From: Bacillus massilinigeriensis
GTDB lineage: Bacteria > Bacillota > Bacilli > Bacillales > Cytobacillaceae
Reading direction: 5' to 3'
DNA: 64,000 bases
Assembly: GCF_900111815.1 (NCBI RefSeq)
Contig: NZ_LT630004.1
Coordinates: 657,671 to 721,670, forward strand
Shown: piece by piece, positions 44,636 through 53,714 of the stretch
Position numbering within the stretch: the first letter of the stretch is position 1
Layout: every line of letters begins with the position of its first letter
The notes under the pieces: model-generated
Database searches by the model: none
Told to the model about the DNA's origin: nothing
The model's input: only the letters and a program-made list of their open reading frames with translations
Translations under genes and position numbers: made by a program

Positions 44636-45739
44636 TTGCCAAATTCGAAGTATTTCCGCTTGGGGTATGGGATTATTGTTTTTCTTATCATCGTTCTTTT
44701 GGCTTCAAAGGTAGATTTTATCTTCAAGCCGCTCGGAATATTTTTTCAAACATTATTCCTCCCTTTTTTAATCTCAGGAGTCATTTATTATTTGTTAAGG
44801 CCTATCGTAAACTTCCTTGATACGAAAAAGGTTCCAAGAGCATTGGCCATCGTTGCAATTTATCTTCTGTTTATCGGGCTGGGAATAGCGCTTGTTCTCG
44901 TTGTGGGCCCTGAATTGCAACGCCAGTTCAAAAGCCTTGTGGATAACTTTCCAGACCTGGTGGGGAGCCTGCAAAAAGAAATCCTTGCCCTTCGTGACAG
45001 CGGCTGGTTTTCACGATTCCAGGAAAACCAGTATATGTCGCTTGACGAGATCAGCGAGCGGGTCACCACGTTTATCCGCTCAAATGTGTCCAATATATTC
45101 AGCCAGGTAACAAATGTAATCGGAGTGATTACAAGCATTGTCACGGTGATTATCACCGTTCCTTTCATTGTTTTTTACATGCTGAAGGATGGGGAAGGTG
45201 CATCCCGGCATATTCTTAAATTCCTTCCATACCTGCAGGCGAAGGAAGCCAGGAAAATACTAAAGGATTTGGATGAAGCCTTAAGCTCTTACATCAAGGG
45301 CCAGGCGCTTGTCTCCTTCCTCGTTGGAGCAATGATGTATGTTGGCTATTTAATCATCGGCCTTGAGTACTCACTCGTCCTTGCGGTTGTGACGATGCTG
45401 ACAAATGTCATTCCGTTCATTGGTCCATTCATTGGTGTCATTCCAGCAGTAATCATCGGCTTTTTGACATCACCGCTCATGGCAGTGAAAGTTGTGCTTG
45501 TCGCGGTTGTCGTACAGCAGATAGATGGGAATCTGACTTCTCCATATATCATGGGACGCAAGCTGGATATCCATCCATTGACAATTATCCTCCTGCTCCT
45601 TGTAGCTGGCAGCCTAGCAGGGCTGTTGGGAATGATTCTAGCCGTGCCGACATACGCAGTATTGAAAGTAGTCGCAAGCCATGCGTACAGGCTCTATAAG
45701 CTTCAAAAAACTAAGGAAAACAAATTGGAATTAGAATAG
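44636..45739 (+). CDS. AI-2E family permease
   Basis: A 367-residue membrane protein of the AI-2E/PerM family: pairs of N-terminal helices, a soluble central segment (about 95-160), and five C-terminal helices with the conserved NVIPFIGPFIGVIPAVIIGF and GRKLDIHPLTIILLLLVAGS motifs. Members export signals or act as Na+/H+ antiporters; the substrate is unknown. TTG start 8 bp after GAGGTG. A second member lies at 49024. Confidence 0.88.
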   Translation: MPNSKYFRLGYGIIVFLIIVLLASKVDFIFKPLGIFFQTLFLPFLISGVIYYLLRPIVNFLDTKKVPRALAIVAIYLLFIGLGIALVLVVGPELQRQFKSLVDNFPDLVGSLQKEILALRDSGWFSRFQENQYMSLDEISERVTTFIRSNVSNIFSQVTNVIGVITSIVTVIITVPFIVFYMLKDGEGASRHILKFLPYLQAKEARKILKDLDEALSSYIKGQALVSFLVGAMMYVGYLIIGLEYSLVLAVVTMLTNVIPFIGPFIGVIPAVIIGFLTSPLMAVKVVLVAVVVQQIDGNLTSPYIMGRKLDIHPLTIILLLLVAGSLAGLLGMILAVPTYAVLKVVASHAYRLYKLQKTKENKLELE

Positions 45740-45756
45740 GAAACTTTAAACTGGAG

Positions 45757-45788
45757 ACAAACTTGGTGGAAATCGAGTTTGTTTTTTT
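45757..45788 (+). terminator. Terminator after the AI-2E permease gene
   Basis: ACAAACT...AGTTTGT followed by seven T. Confidence 0.8.
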
Positions 45789-45903
45789 GTTGAGGGAGAA
45801 AGGTGAAAACGAAGTGGTTGAATACGGAATAAAAAGCCATTACCATTTCCGAATATTAGAAAGAGCGATGGCTTTTACTAGATACCAGAACAATTTCAAA
45901 TTG

Positions 45904-46044
45904 CTATTTTTTCTTCCGGGATTTATTGTTCTTAATTATATCGGATATCTTTTTTTCATTGCTGTTTGAGTTGATAATTCGCACGAGGTCGATCATACTT
46001 TCAGTTTCCTGTTCTTCTGTCATGCGATTCTTCTCTTCTGCCAT
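45904..46044 (-). CDS. Small charged protein, 46 aa
   Basis: Minus-strand ATG at 46044 about 8 bp after AAGGGGG. The product is highly charged and helical (MAEEKNRMTEEQETESMIDL, then IINSNSNEKKISDIIKNN and a KSRKKK tail). No family recognised. The SD and lack of an overlapping gene support it. Confidence 0.5.
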   Translation of the reverse strand: MAEEKNRMTEEQETESMIDLVRIINSNSNEKKISDIIKNNKSRKKK

Positions 46045-46257
46045 CTCGTGTTACCCCCTTTTACTCTATAGTATTACCCTTCAAGATGAAGGAAAAACAT
46101 TTGTCCGACAAATGTACAAAATGTCGTGCATTTTCCATGAGTGTAATTCTCAAGAAGATGGTATATTGTAAGTAGTAAACATGACTATGTCGAAAAATGA
46201 ATCAATGACAAAAAACCTTATATTTTAACAAATAAATAATGGAAGACAGGAGATGCC

Positions 46258-47103
46258 ATGAAACACGAATATGAAATTGCTTGGGTAACAGACAGTACGG
46301 CTAGCCTTACGAAAGAATTTATTGAAAACAACCACGTCTTTGTTGTTCCACTCAGCATCGTCTTCGGTGAAGATTCCTATTTAGAAGGAATCGACATCAC
46401 AGAAGAGGACTTTTATCCGAAGCTTGCTGCGTCAAAAGTTCTGCCGAAAACTTCCCAGCCTGCTATCGGGGAATTTGTGGAGCTTTATAAAAGCTTGAAA
46501 GAGAAGTACAAGCATGCGATTGCTATCCACGCATCGAGTGCCCTTACAGGAACATACCAATCTTCTGTGGTAGCTTCAGGTATGGTTGATTACAATGTCG
46601 AAGTGATTGACAGCAAAATCGGTTCCTATCCTTTGGGGAAAATGATTGAGATAGGTGTTCAGATGCAAAAGGAAGGAAAGTCATATGATGAAATCATCCA
46701 TCATATGCGAGGACTTCCTGAGAAAGCCAGACTGATGATGGCACCAGGAAGCCTTGAGCAGCTTCATAAGGGCGGACGTCTTTCCACCACACAAGTAATT
46801 CTGGGGAGCATGATCAAGCTAAAGCTTATTGTTCACTTCGAAGACGGAAAAGTTGTTCTCCTTGATAAAATCAGAACAGAGAAAAAAGTGAAAGAAAAGC
46901 TTTTTTACATTTTTTCCGAAGAGGCACATCGAGTCAAGGAAGTTAGTGTCATTCATGGCAACGTGCAGGATCTGGCAGAAGAATGGCAGCGGGATCTTCA
47001 AGCACTGTATCCTGGTATATCAGTCACCACGACTAAGTTCAGTCCCGTTCCTGGCGTCCATACAGGCCAAGGAACAATCGGCCTTGCATGGTTGGCGGAA
47101 TAG
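46258..47103 (+). CDS. DegV-family fatty-acid-binding protein
   Basis: A 281-residue two-domain DegV protein: AWVTDSTASLTKEF at the N-terminus, KTSQPAIGEF near 63, HASSALTGTYQSS near 92, and the C-terminal HTGQGTIGLAW. These proteins (FakB type) bind a fatty acid and present it to a kinase for phospholipid synthesis. SD AGGAG. Monocistronic. Confidence 0.92.
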   Translation: MKHEYEIAWVTDSTASLTKEFIENNHVFVVPLSIVFGEDSYLEGIDITEEDFYPKLAASKVLPKTSQPAIGEFVELYKSLKEKYKHAIAIHASSALTGTYQSSVVASGMVDYNVEVIDSKIGSYPLGKMIEIGVQMQKEGKSYDEIIHHMRGLPEKARLMMAPGSLEQLHKGGRLSTTQVILGSMIKLKLIVHFEDGKVVLLDKIRTEKKVKEKLFYIFSEEAHRVKEVSVIHGNVQDLAEEWQRDLQALYPGISVTTTKFSPVPGVHTGQGTIGLAWLAE

Positions 47104-47302
47104 AAGAAAAAGGAAACCACTTTGGTTTTCCGCTTTGCTGCATTAGAGAAGAAGGTGAAATCGCTACTCTCTTTTTCAGCCTTTTGCACTTCATGTGGCA
47201 GGAGATAAGGAGCAGCGTAAAATTGGTTTGTCAAAGTGGTGGCGGGGGAATTATGAATAAATAGTGAACAAACTGGAGAAATTCCCATTTCACAAGGTTA
47301 AA

Positions 47303-47320
47303 TCACTATAATGATAGTGA
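47303..47320. promoter_or_regulatory. Palindrome overlapping the -10 of the 47342 gene
   Basis: TCACTAT-aatg-ATAGTGA, with TATAAT (47307-47312) inside it. A repressor bound here would block the promoter. Confidence 0.5.
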
Positions 47321-47341
47321 ATAATAATGGAGGTGTCCGAA

Positions 47342-47662
47342 GTGAACATCACAACTATTATCGAGCTTGAGAACAAAGAAGTCGAAGAAATTGCTGGTGC
47401 AAAACTTGTGTTCTCTCAAGAGGAAGTCAACAGCCAAATTGTAGAAACATGTGTAGAGTGCTTTAAGTATGAAGGTATTGATGAATGTGTGGATACTGAA
47501 GAAACGATGGAAAAAGTTTTTGAAAAGCTGAAGGAGAAAGCAATCATCCCAAAAAGCGTAACGGAATTCTCTTATCAAATGCCGTCATGTGAAAAAATGA
47601 AAAAAGCGGAGTATACAGATGCAGATATGCCGCAAAAAGTAATTTTGACTTTTTCTATGTAA
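47342..47662 (+). CDS. Hypothetical protein, 106 aa
   Basis: A small acidic alpha/beta protein (MNITTIIELENKEVEEIAGA, then VETCVECFKYEGIDECVDTE, then MPQKVILTFSM). The Cys-x-x-Cys pair and a further Cys are notable, but no domain is recognised. GTG at 47342 lies 6 bp after GGAGGTG; an ATG at 47327 lies in front of the SD. Followed by a terminator. Confidence 0.7.
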   Translation: MNITTIIELENKEVEEIAGAKLVFSQEEVNSQIVETCVECFKYEGIDECVDTEETMEKVFEKLKEKAIIPKSVTEFSYQMPSCEKMKKAEYTDADMPQKVILTFSM

Positions 47663-47692
47663 GAAGCTCTTTTAAGGGCTTCTTTTTTTATC
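47660..47692 (+). terminator. Terminator after the 47342 gene
   Basis: AAGAAGC...GGGCTTCTT followed by T. Confidence 0.85.
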
Positions 47693-47701
47693 AGCCTGCT
47701 T

Positions 47702-48229
47702 TCAGCTTGAAAGCAGGCTGATAATATGGGGAAGGGCTTCACGAAGGCTGGAAGCTTGGCTGTCTGCCTTTGTTTCACCTTCGCCGATGAAAACGGTTTT
47801 GCAGCCCGCTTTTTTACCAGCTTCAATATCGCGCTCGTGATCCCCGACCATCACACTCTTTTCCAGATTGAGATGATGGCGCTCTGCTAGATCCAACAGC
47901 ATGCCTGCATTTGGCTTTCTGCACGTGCAACCCTCTTTCGGTTTGTGAGGGCAGTAGACAGCCTCCCGAATTTTTCCGCCCTTTTCCCCAACAAGTTCAG
48001 CTAATCTTTGATGAATTTTGATAAGCTCTTTTTCTTTCATAAAGCCAAGTCCGACACCGCCTTGGTTTGTTACAATGAAAACATCAAGATTAGCTTTAGT
48101 CAACTCGGCAACTGCCTCTGCTGCTCCTTCAAGAAGATAAAGATCTTCCGGGCGGTTGACGAATTTCACTCGCTTTGAAAGTACCTCGTTCAATACACCA
48201 TCTCTGTCCAAAAAAACTGCTTGCTTCAA
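47702..48229 (-). CDS. HAD-IIIA hydrolase, heptose-1,7-bisphosphate-phosphatase-like (GmhB)
   Basis: A 175-residue HAD phosphatase with FLDRDGVLNE (nucleophile Asp), VTNQGGVGLGF, a zinc loop CPHKPKEGCTCRKP and VGDHERDIEAGKKAG. This matches GmhB, which removes a phosphate from sugar bisphosphates; the true substrate in this Gram-positive is unknown. TTG at 48229 lies 7 bp after AAGGGGGG; the ATG at 48253 precedes the SD and abuts the previous gene. Follows the glycosylase gene. Confidence 0.88.
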   Translation of the reverse strand: MKQAVFLDRDGVLNEVLSKRVKFVNRPEDLYLLEGAAEAVAELTKANLDVFIVTNQGGVGLGFMKEKELIKIHQRLAELVGEKGGKIREAVYCPHKPKEGCTCRKPNAGMLLDLAERHHLNLEKSVMVGDHERDIEAGKKAGCKTVFIGEGETKADSQASSLREALPHIISLLSS

Positions 48230-48249
48230 TAGTTGCCCCCCTTTTTTGA

Positions 48250-48879
48250 TCACAAAATGATTTCTGTTGCTTTTTGATGTCGCGAAACAAATTTGTTGTC
48301 GGTTACCCAGAACCTCCAGGGATAATCCCTTGCCTCCTCAGATGAGTCAATGCCAATCCGTTTCCCGGCAGAGATGCCGGATGGTTTAAAGCCTTCGGCG
48401 AGAAAAAGGGGAGGAACAGCGAGAAAATGTCCATAATCCTCCATCGTAATTCCAAGCGCTTTTGTCAGCTTCCCTGGTCCGTTTGTCAAATCTCGATCTG
48501 TTATTACATTGCGCCTTTCCCGCATGAATTCCAGCCCAATTGCTGGCTCAAGGGCACGAATTAAAACAGCTTCCGGCTTTTCCTGTTCCCCGCTGACAAC
48601 ATTTACAAGGCAATGCGTATGCATGACATATGTGTAAGCGAACCCAGGTTCTCCGAACATTACCTCTGTCCGCTTCGTTCTCCGATTAAGATAGCTATGG
48701 GCAGCCTTGTCAATCGGTCCAATATACGCTTCCGTCTCCACAATGTAGCCCGCAGTCGTTTCATCACTGTTCTCCTTTACAAGTAATTTTCCTAGGAGAG
48801 ATTTGGCAAGTTCGAGGGTAGGCTGATGAAAAAAATCCCTGTGCAGCATGTTTGCCCCAAGTATTGTTTTTTGTTTCAT
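48250..48879 (-). CDS. 3-methyladenine DNA glycosylase (AAG/MPG type)
   Basis: Base-excision repair enzyme removing alkylated purines. The 209-residue product shows LGKLLVKE, GYIVETEAYIGPIDKAAHSY with the catalytic Glu, VMFGEPGFAYTYVMHTHCLV and NGPGKLTKALGITMED, all family hallmarks. B. subtilis counterpart is YxlJ. Overlaps or abuts the GmhB-like gene downstream. Confidence 0.93.
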   Translation of the reverse strand: MKQKTILGANMLHRDFFHQPTLELAKSLLGKLLVKENSDETTAGYIVETEAYIGPIDKAAHSYLNRRTKRTEVMFGEPGFAYTYVMHTHCLVNVVSGEQEKPEAVLIRALEPAIGLEFMRERRNVITDRDLTNGPGKLTKALGITMEDYGHFLAVPPLFLAEGFKPSGISAGKRIGIDSSEEARDYPWRFWVTDNKFVSRHQKATEIIL

Positions 48880-49023
48880 GATACATCACCTGATTCCTTT
48901 CCATTATTGTATACCCAATAATCAATGATTATATTTTTTTGTAAAAGAAGAACAGTCTATCATGGTGATTAAATGATATAATGGGAAGGAATTTATTGTC
49001 TCAATAAGGAGAGATGTACATAG

Positions 49024-50055
49024 ATGTGGAAAAAATGGATTTGGACAACCGTTTTGGTTGCCCTCGTCATCTTCCTCATCCCATATAGTCTTCCGCTGCT
49101 GTTTGCGCTACTTACAGCCGCGATGCTTGAAGGGATGATCCAGAAACTGATAACGAAAATGCGTTTCAACAGATTGCAGGCCGTCCTTACGGTTTTTACA
49201 GGGTATGTTCTGCTGATTGGCATGGTAGGCTATAATCTCATTTCGATTACAGCACAGCAGGCGGTTTCCCTTTCTCAAAGGACACCAACGTTTGTGAAAG
49301 ATTTTTATAGATCGGTCATCCTGCCGCTGGTTGGAAAATGGGAATTCTATTCTCAAAAGCTTCCAACTGACGTTTTCCTCTCCATTGAGGGAACGATCGA
49401 AAGCAATGTCAACGCACTTGATGCGTTTTTACAAAGAGTGGTGGAAAGCCTATTAAATTTTCTAACATCCATTCCAGTTTTTTTAATTGAAGTTCTTATT
49501 TACTTAATCGCACTGTTTTTGATTAGCTTGGAGTGGCCGCAGTTAAAGGCCAAGCTTGAAACACATTTGAAAGAACAGACAAAGAACAAGTTGTACCTCG
49601 TCACAAGGCAGCTCAGTAAAGCCGGGCTCGGTTTCATTAAGGCTCAGGTAATATTGAGCGCTATCACGTATATCATGGCATTCACTGGGCTCTCGATATT
49701 AAAGGCGCCTTATGTGGGACTGCTGTCCATCCTTATTGTGATCGTCGATATTCTGCCGATACTCGGGACAGGTTCGGTTCTTGTTCCTTGGGCAGTTGTT
49801 GCCATTCTGCAAAACAATCATTTCCTGGGTATTGGCTTAATCATTCTCTTTGTTGTTATCACCGTTGTTCGAAGGGTGATTGAACCAAAGATTTATTCAA
49901 CGAATCTTGGGATATCACCGCTTGCATCGCTGATCAGCATGTATATCGGTTTTAAGCTGCTCGGGATTGCAGGGGTATTGATTGGCCCAACGATTATCAT
50001 TGTCTACGATACGCTTAGAAAAGCAAATATCATCAATATAAAGTTCAAAATTTAA
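49024..50055 (+). CDS. ytvI: AI-2E family permease, YtvI-like sporulation membrane protein
   Basis: A 343-residue protein with the AI-2E layout: two pairs of N-terminal helices, a soluble segment (about 75-145), then helices with VDILPILGTGSVLVPWAVVA and RRVIEPKIYSTNLGISPLAS. It resembles YtvI, annotated as a sporulation integral membrane protein. ATG about 11 bp after AAGGAG. Divergent from the glycosylase gene; convergent with the KinB-like kinase. Confidence 0.85.
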   Translation: MWKKWIWTTVLVALVIFLIPYSLPLLFALLTAAMLEGMIQKLITKMRFNRLQAVLTVFTGYVLLIGMVGYNLISITAQQAVSLSQRTPTFVKDFYRSVILPLVGKWEFYSQKLPTDVFLSIEGTIESNVNALDAFLQRVVESLLNFLTSIPVFLIEVLIYLIALFLISLEWPQLKAKLETHLKEQTKNKLYLVTRQLSKAGLGFIKAQVILSAITYIMAFTGLSILKAPYVGLLSILIVIVDILPILGTGSVLVPWAVVAILQNNHFLGIGLIILFVVITVVRRVIEPKIYSTNLGISPLASLISMYIGFKLLGIAGVLIGPTIIIVYDTLRKANIINIKFKI

Positions 50056-50067
50056 AACGTATTATGG

Positions 50068-50106
50068 AAAAGAACCGTGGAGGGATGAAGATTCCACGGT
50101 TCTTTT
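50068..50106. terminator. Bidirectional terminator between ytvI and the kinase gene
   Basis: AAAAGAACCGTGGA pairs with TCCACGGTTCTTTT. Confidence 0.92.
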
Positions 50107-50112
50107 CTATGC

Positions 50113-51393
50113 TTAATTGTGGCGAAACTGGCCTGATCGCCATTTGCCGAGCGGAAGACGAAGAGTGAACTCTGTGCCTTTTTGCAGAGCGCTCTTTGTT
50201 TCGATTGACCCGCCCATTTCCTGAATAACTTTATAGACGACTACCATTCCTAGTCCTGTTCCCTTGTCCTGTTTGGTTGAAAAATAAGGTTCACCAAGGC
50301 GGGAAATTTGGGCAGGGGTCATGCCGATGCCCGTATCTTTTATGTGAACAGAGGCAAATGCTCCAGATTCGATAGCTCTGATGCAGATGTTCCCTCCATT
50401 CGGCATAGCTTCAATCGAGTTTTTGATGATATTAAGAAGGCATTGCTGAAACTTTGAAGCTTCCCCCATAATTACGAGGTCTCCGTCCAACACTGTCTGG
50501 ATCTTGACAGAAAAGTTATTGGCATAAGGTTTCAGCAGCTCAAGCGCTTTTACAATTTCCATTCTAATGCAGAAGGTTGAGGTGTTTTCCGTTTGTGGTT
50601 TAGAAAACGATAAATATTCTTTGATGATCAACTCTGCTCTATCCAACTCTTCAATTGCCGTATCAAGATAAAAGGATTTTTTCCCTTGATCAAGCATTGG
50701 GTCTTTTAACATTTGCAGGAAGCCTCTTGTGACAGTAAGGGGGTTTCGGACCTCATGGCTAAGGCTTGCAGCCAGCTGAGAAACGACCTCCGATTTTTCC
50801 GACTTTAAGACAGCTTCCCGCAAAATTTCATTCTGGCGTACAATCTCAATCAAATAAGTAACAATTAGCATACTTGCAATTAATGTGCCGGTGTAAATCC
50901 AAGCGTAAGCCATATTAATCGGCTGATCCGTCAAGATATTCTTTAAAATAAAAACAGAGAGGCTATACGCTGTTGCAAGGCTTGTCGCGATGAAAAGTTT
51001 TTTTCTCGTATTTTGCGACTGGTACAATTTATGAAGAAAACAGACGATAAGCGTGATGCCGGCCGTGCAAAAAAATGTCACCCAAATCCCATTCCCGCCA
51101 AAGGGAAGCCTTGTTAGAAGAACGATGATAAATAGAAGCAAACTGGTTATTGGACCGCCATAAAATCCTCCTAAGATCACTGGGATTAGTCTCAAATCAA
51201 ATATAAAACCATTTGTTTCGCGATAAGAAAATGCGATACAAAAGAGGATTTGAAAGCCGGCGATACAAGTCACAAGCCATTTGCAATTTTTCGTAAGGAC
51301 ATAACGCAACCGGTCAATTACAAAAAGCTGGCAGGCCAGAGTTGTAATTAAAATAAAAATCAGGTTGAACAACAAATCCTTAAAAAGGCCCAT
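50113..51393 (-). CDS. KinB-like sporulation sensor histidine kinase
   Basis: A 426-residue kinase. Six hydrophobic helices in residues 1-190 (5TMR-LYT type), then a dimerisation and phospho-acceptor motif AASLSHEVRNPLTVTRGFLQ, and an HATPase_c domain with NIIKNSIEAM, IKDTGIGM and GTGLGMVVVYKVI. Layout and the HEVRNPLTV motif are very like B. subtilis KinB. KbaA, which KinB needs, is encoded at 17783. The ATG at 51393 aligns with the KinB start; an ATG at 51405 is equally possible. Confidence 0.88.
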   Translation of the reverse strand: MGLFKDLLFNLIFILITTLACQLFVIDRLRYVLTKNCKWLVTCIAGFQILFCIAFSYRETNGFIFDLRLIPVILGGFYGGPITSLLLFIIVLLTRLPFGGNGIWVTFFCTAGITLIVCFLHKLYQSQNTRKKLFIATSLATAYSLSVFILKNILTDQPINMAYAWIYTGTLIASMLIVTYLIEIVRQNEILREAVLKSEKSEVVSQLAASLSHEVRNPLTVTRGFLQMLKDPMLDQGKKSFYLDTAIEELDRAELIIKEYLSFSKPQTENTSTFCIRMEIVKALELLKPYANNFSVKIQTVLDGDLVIMGEASKFQQCLLNIIKNSIEAMPNGGNICIRAIESGAFASVHIKDTGIGMTPAQISRLGEPYFSTKQDKGTGLGMVVVYKVIQEMGGSIETKSALQKGTEFTLRLPLGKWRSGQFRHN

Positions 51394-51660
51394 TTTTTTC
51401 CCCATTCTCTCATTTTTGGTACTTCCATTGTATAACGGATAAAATTCTCTATTCAATGTAGATGAGAGATAAATTAATCGACTAATTGCGACAAATCATT
51501 GAATTTTTTTACAGAAGTAAGAAAAAAAGCCTGTTAGACGTAATCATTCGATTGTCATCCATGTTGGGTAGTTTTAAAATAGAGTGATATAAATCGCTGG
51601 TAGGAATCTAAAGGAACATGCCTTGGCTAACCCTGCCATTTTAGGAAGTGGGCGATATGA

Positions 51661-53271
51661 ATGGAAAAGTATAAGACGATGTTGATTGCAAAAATCAAAC
51701 AAAAGATGACGCAGTGGTTTGAAGGATCCCAAGGGAAAATCCGAAATGAAGAAGTAGTAACATTTCTTCATTCTGTAAAAGGTACCGCAGGAACAATTGG
51801 GCTTGGAGGATTGCTGCATTTGTCTTCACAGTTGCTGGAAATTAGTGAGAAGCGCAGCCATGCTTTTTGGAGCAAACAAGAGCTTGAAGCATTTCTTTTT
51901 GATATGGCGGGTATGATTTATCAGTACGAGCATTTTCACAATGAAAATTTTGCAAAGGAAGTGAAAGGGCCTGACGAACATGCGCCGCTTATTCAAATCA
52001 TAGATAGCGATGTTTCCTTGCTAATTCTCCTGAAGGAAGCAATGGAAGAAAGAGGTTGGATGGTACTGACAAACAACGATTTGGAGAAGGCGATTGAGAG
52101 TTATTATGACAATGTTCCAGATTGTTTAATTGCTGATATACATCTTCATTTTAAAAACGGTTTTGAGCTTATGGAAGAGCTTCAGCTACAGTCAAATAAA
52201 AGGTTTATCCCAAACATTATGTTAAGTGCTTCCGATGATAAGGAGCTGCGAAAGAAAGCATATGCTTTTGGAGCCGATGACTTTATCGGCAAACCATTGG
52301 AATTGGATGAATTTTTTATACGGATAGAACGCCAGCTTCAGCGAAAAAAATTATTCGATCAATCCGTACTGATAGATGAATTAACAAAGGTTTACAATCG
52401 AAGGTTATTTAATGAAATGCTAGAAAGACAGCTTAAGGAATACAAAAGGACTGGGAAGCCATTCAGCCTTGCAATGTTGGATATTGATCACTTCAAGCAG
52501 GTGAATGACCAATATGGACACGCAACAGGTGATAAAGTTCTTTTGGAGTTTGCTTCCTTTATAAAACAGCGCGTACGGATAAATGACTCCGTGTTTAGGT
52601 ATGGAGGAGAAGAATTTGCCATTCTGTTTCCAGGAACAGATCGCCAAAATGCCTGGAATGTTGTTGAGCGCCTTTTGAGCGAATTCTCCAAAATTCCTTT
52701 CCAGGAAAAGGGGGAAATCTTCCATGTCACTTTTTCCACAGGAATTCAAACAGTGAATGCATCTATGGAGGACAAGGGGGAGCTTGTTCGAATGGCGGAT
52801 CAGGCATTATATACGGCCAAGCGCAATGGCCGTAACCGAGTAGAAAGTGCCTGTTTGTCTAATGCTGAACATAGAAAAACCCTTCATGTTTCGATTATCG
52901 ATGATGATGCTATCATCCGCACCATTTTGACAAAAATCCTATCTAATATGGTTTTCCCTAGTCTCGATTTTCAAGTTGATTCTTATGAAGACGGCAACAA
53001 CTTTCTCCAGTCAAATAAATTAAAGGAAAATGGGAAGCATTTTCTGATCCTCGATGGAATTATGCCTGTCATGGATGGCGTAGAAGTGCTTCAAAAAGTA
53101 AAGAAAATGGATAAAAACCTCGATGTTCGCGTGCTTATGCTGACAGGACGAAAGAGTGAAGATGATATATCCCGCGCCTTAAAACTAGGAGCAGATGATT
53201 ATGTGACGAAGCCATTCAGCATTAAAGAGTTGGAAGCTAGGATAACACAGTTGATTAAGAGGATGATATAG
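51661..53271 (+). CDS. HPt-REC-GGDEF-REC diguanylate cyclase
   Basis: A 536-residue multi-domain signalling protein. Order: HPt (about 10-90, phosphorylatable His in FLHSVKGTAGT), receiver 1 (about 110-225, acceptor Asp in IADIHLHFKNG), GGDEF (about 235-400) with active site RYGGEEFAI and an inhibitory RxxD site (RIND) five residues before it, and receiver 2 (about 415-535, DDDAI and LILDGIMPVMDG, KPF). It should make cyclic-di-GMP under phospho-control, with product inhibition. First gene of an operon with a receiver and a sensor kinase. Confidence 0.93.
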   Translation: MEKYKTMLIAKIKQKMTQWFEGSQGKIRNEEVVTFLHSVKGTAGTIGLGGLLHLSSQLLEISEKRSHAFWSKQELEAFLFDMAGMIYQYEHFHNENFAKEVKGPDEHAPLIQIIDSDVSLLILLKEAMEERGWMVLTNNDLEKAIESYYDNVPDCLIADIHLHFKNGFELMEELQLQSNKRFIPNIMLSASDDKELRKKAYAFGADDFIGKPLELDEFFIRIERQLQRKKLFDQSVLIDELTKVYNRRLFNEMLERQLKEYKRTGKPFSLAMLDIDHFKQVNDQYGHATGDKVLLEFASFIKQRVRINDSVFRYGGEEFAILFPGTDRQNAWNVVERLLSEFSKIPFQEKGEIFHVTFSTGIQTVNASMEDKGELVRMADQALYTAKRNGRNRVESACLSNAEHRKTLHVSIIDDDAIIRTILTKILSNMVFPSLDFQVDSYEDGNNFLQSNKLKENGKHFLILDGIMPVMDGVEVLQKVKKMDKNLDVRVLMLTGRKSEDDISRALKLGADDYVTKPFSIKELEARITQLIKRMI

Positions 53272-53342
53272 AGATGGTGTCTGGACCGAATTCTCTAGGT
53301 GATATTGCCATCTATCAAGATAAGCGTTGTGGAGGTAGCACA

Positions 53343-53714
53343 GTGAGTAAGATTCTATTGGCAGAAGATGAAGAGATATTGAGAATGCTGATTACAGACG
53401 TTTTAGAAGAGGAAGAATACGATATTGATGTGGCGGAGGATGGGCAAAAAGCAATCTCCTTAATAGAGTGTAATAAGTATGACCTAATCATCCTGGATTA
53501 TATGATGCCTGGCCTCACAGGAGTCGAAGTGGCTGAAAAGACCAGATATGAAGGCATAAATAAAGATGCAGCAATCGTGATGCTGTCCGCAAAGAGTAAA
53601 GAACTGGAAAAAAACATAGCATTCCGCTCGAGAGCTGATTACTTCATTGCAAAGCCTTTTAGCCCGCTCCATCTTCTTGAAGTGGTAAAAGGAATATTAG
53701 AAGATGCTCAATAA
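53343..53714 (+). CDS. Single-domain response regulator
   Basis: A 123-residue stand-alone receiver: AEDEEI, acceptor LDYMMPGLTG near 53, and AKPFSPLHLL with the conserved Lys. No output domain, so it likely shuttles phosphate between the kinase downstream and the HPt-REC protein upstream. GTG at 53343 lies 7 bp after GGAGGT; an in-frame upstream ATG lies before the SD. Its stop overlaps the kinase start by 11 bp. Confidence 0.92.
   Translation: MSKILLAEDEEILRMLITDVLEEEEYDIDVAEDGQKAISLIECNKYDLIILDYMMPGLTGVEVAEKTRYEGINKDAAIVMLSAKSKELEKNIAFRSRADYFIAKPFSPLHLLEVVKGILEDAQ

Noticed and set aside
45763-45969. 68-codon plus-strand ORF after the AI-2E permease gene
   Set aside because: It begins inside the terminator hairpin, lacks a good SD, and overlaps the better supported minus-strand gene at 45904-46044.
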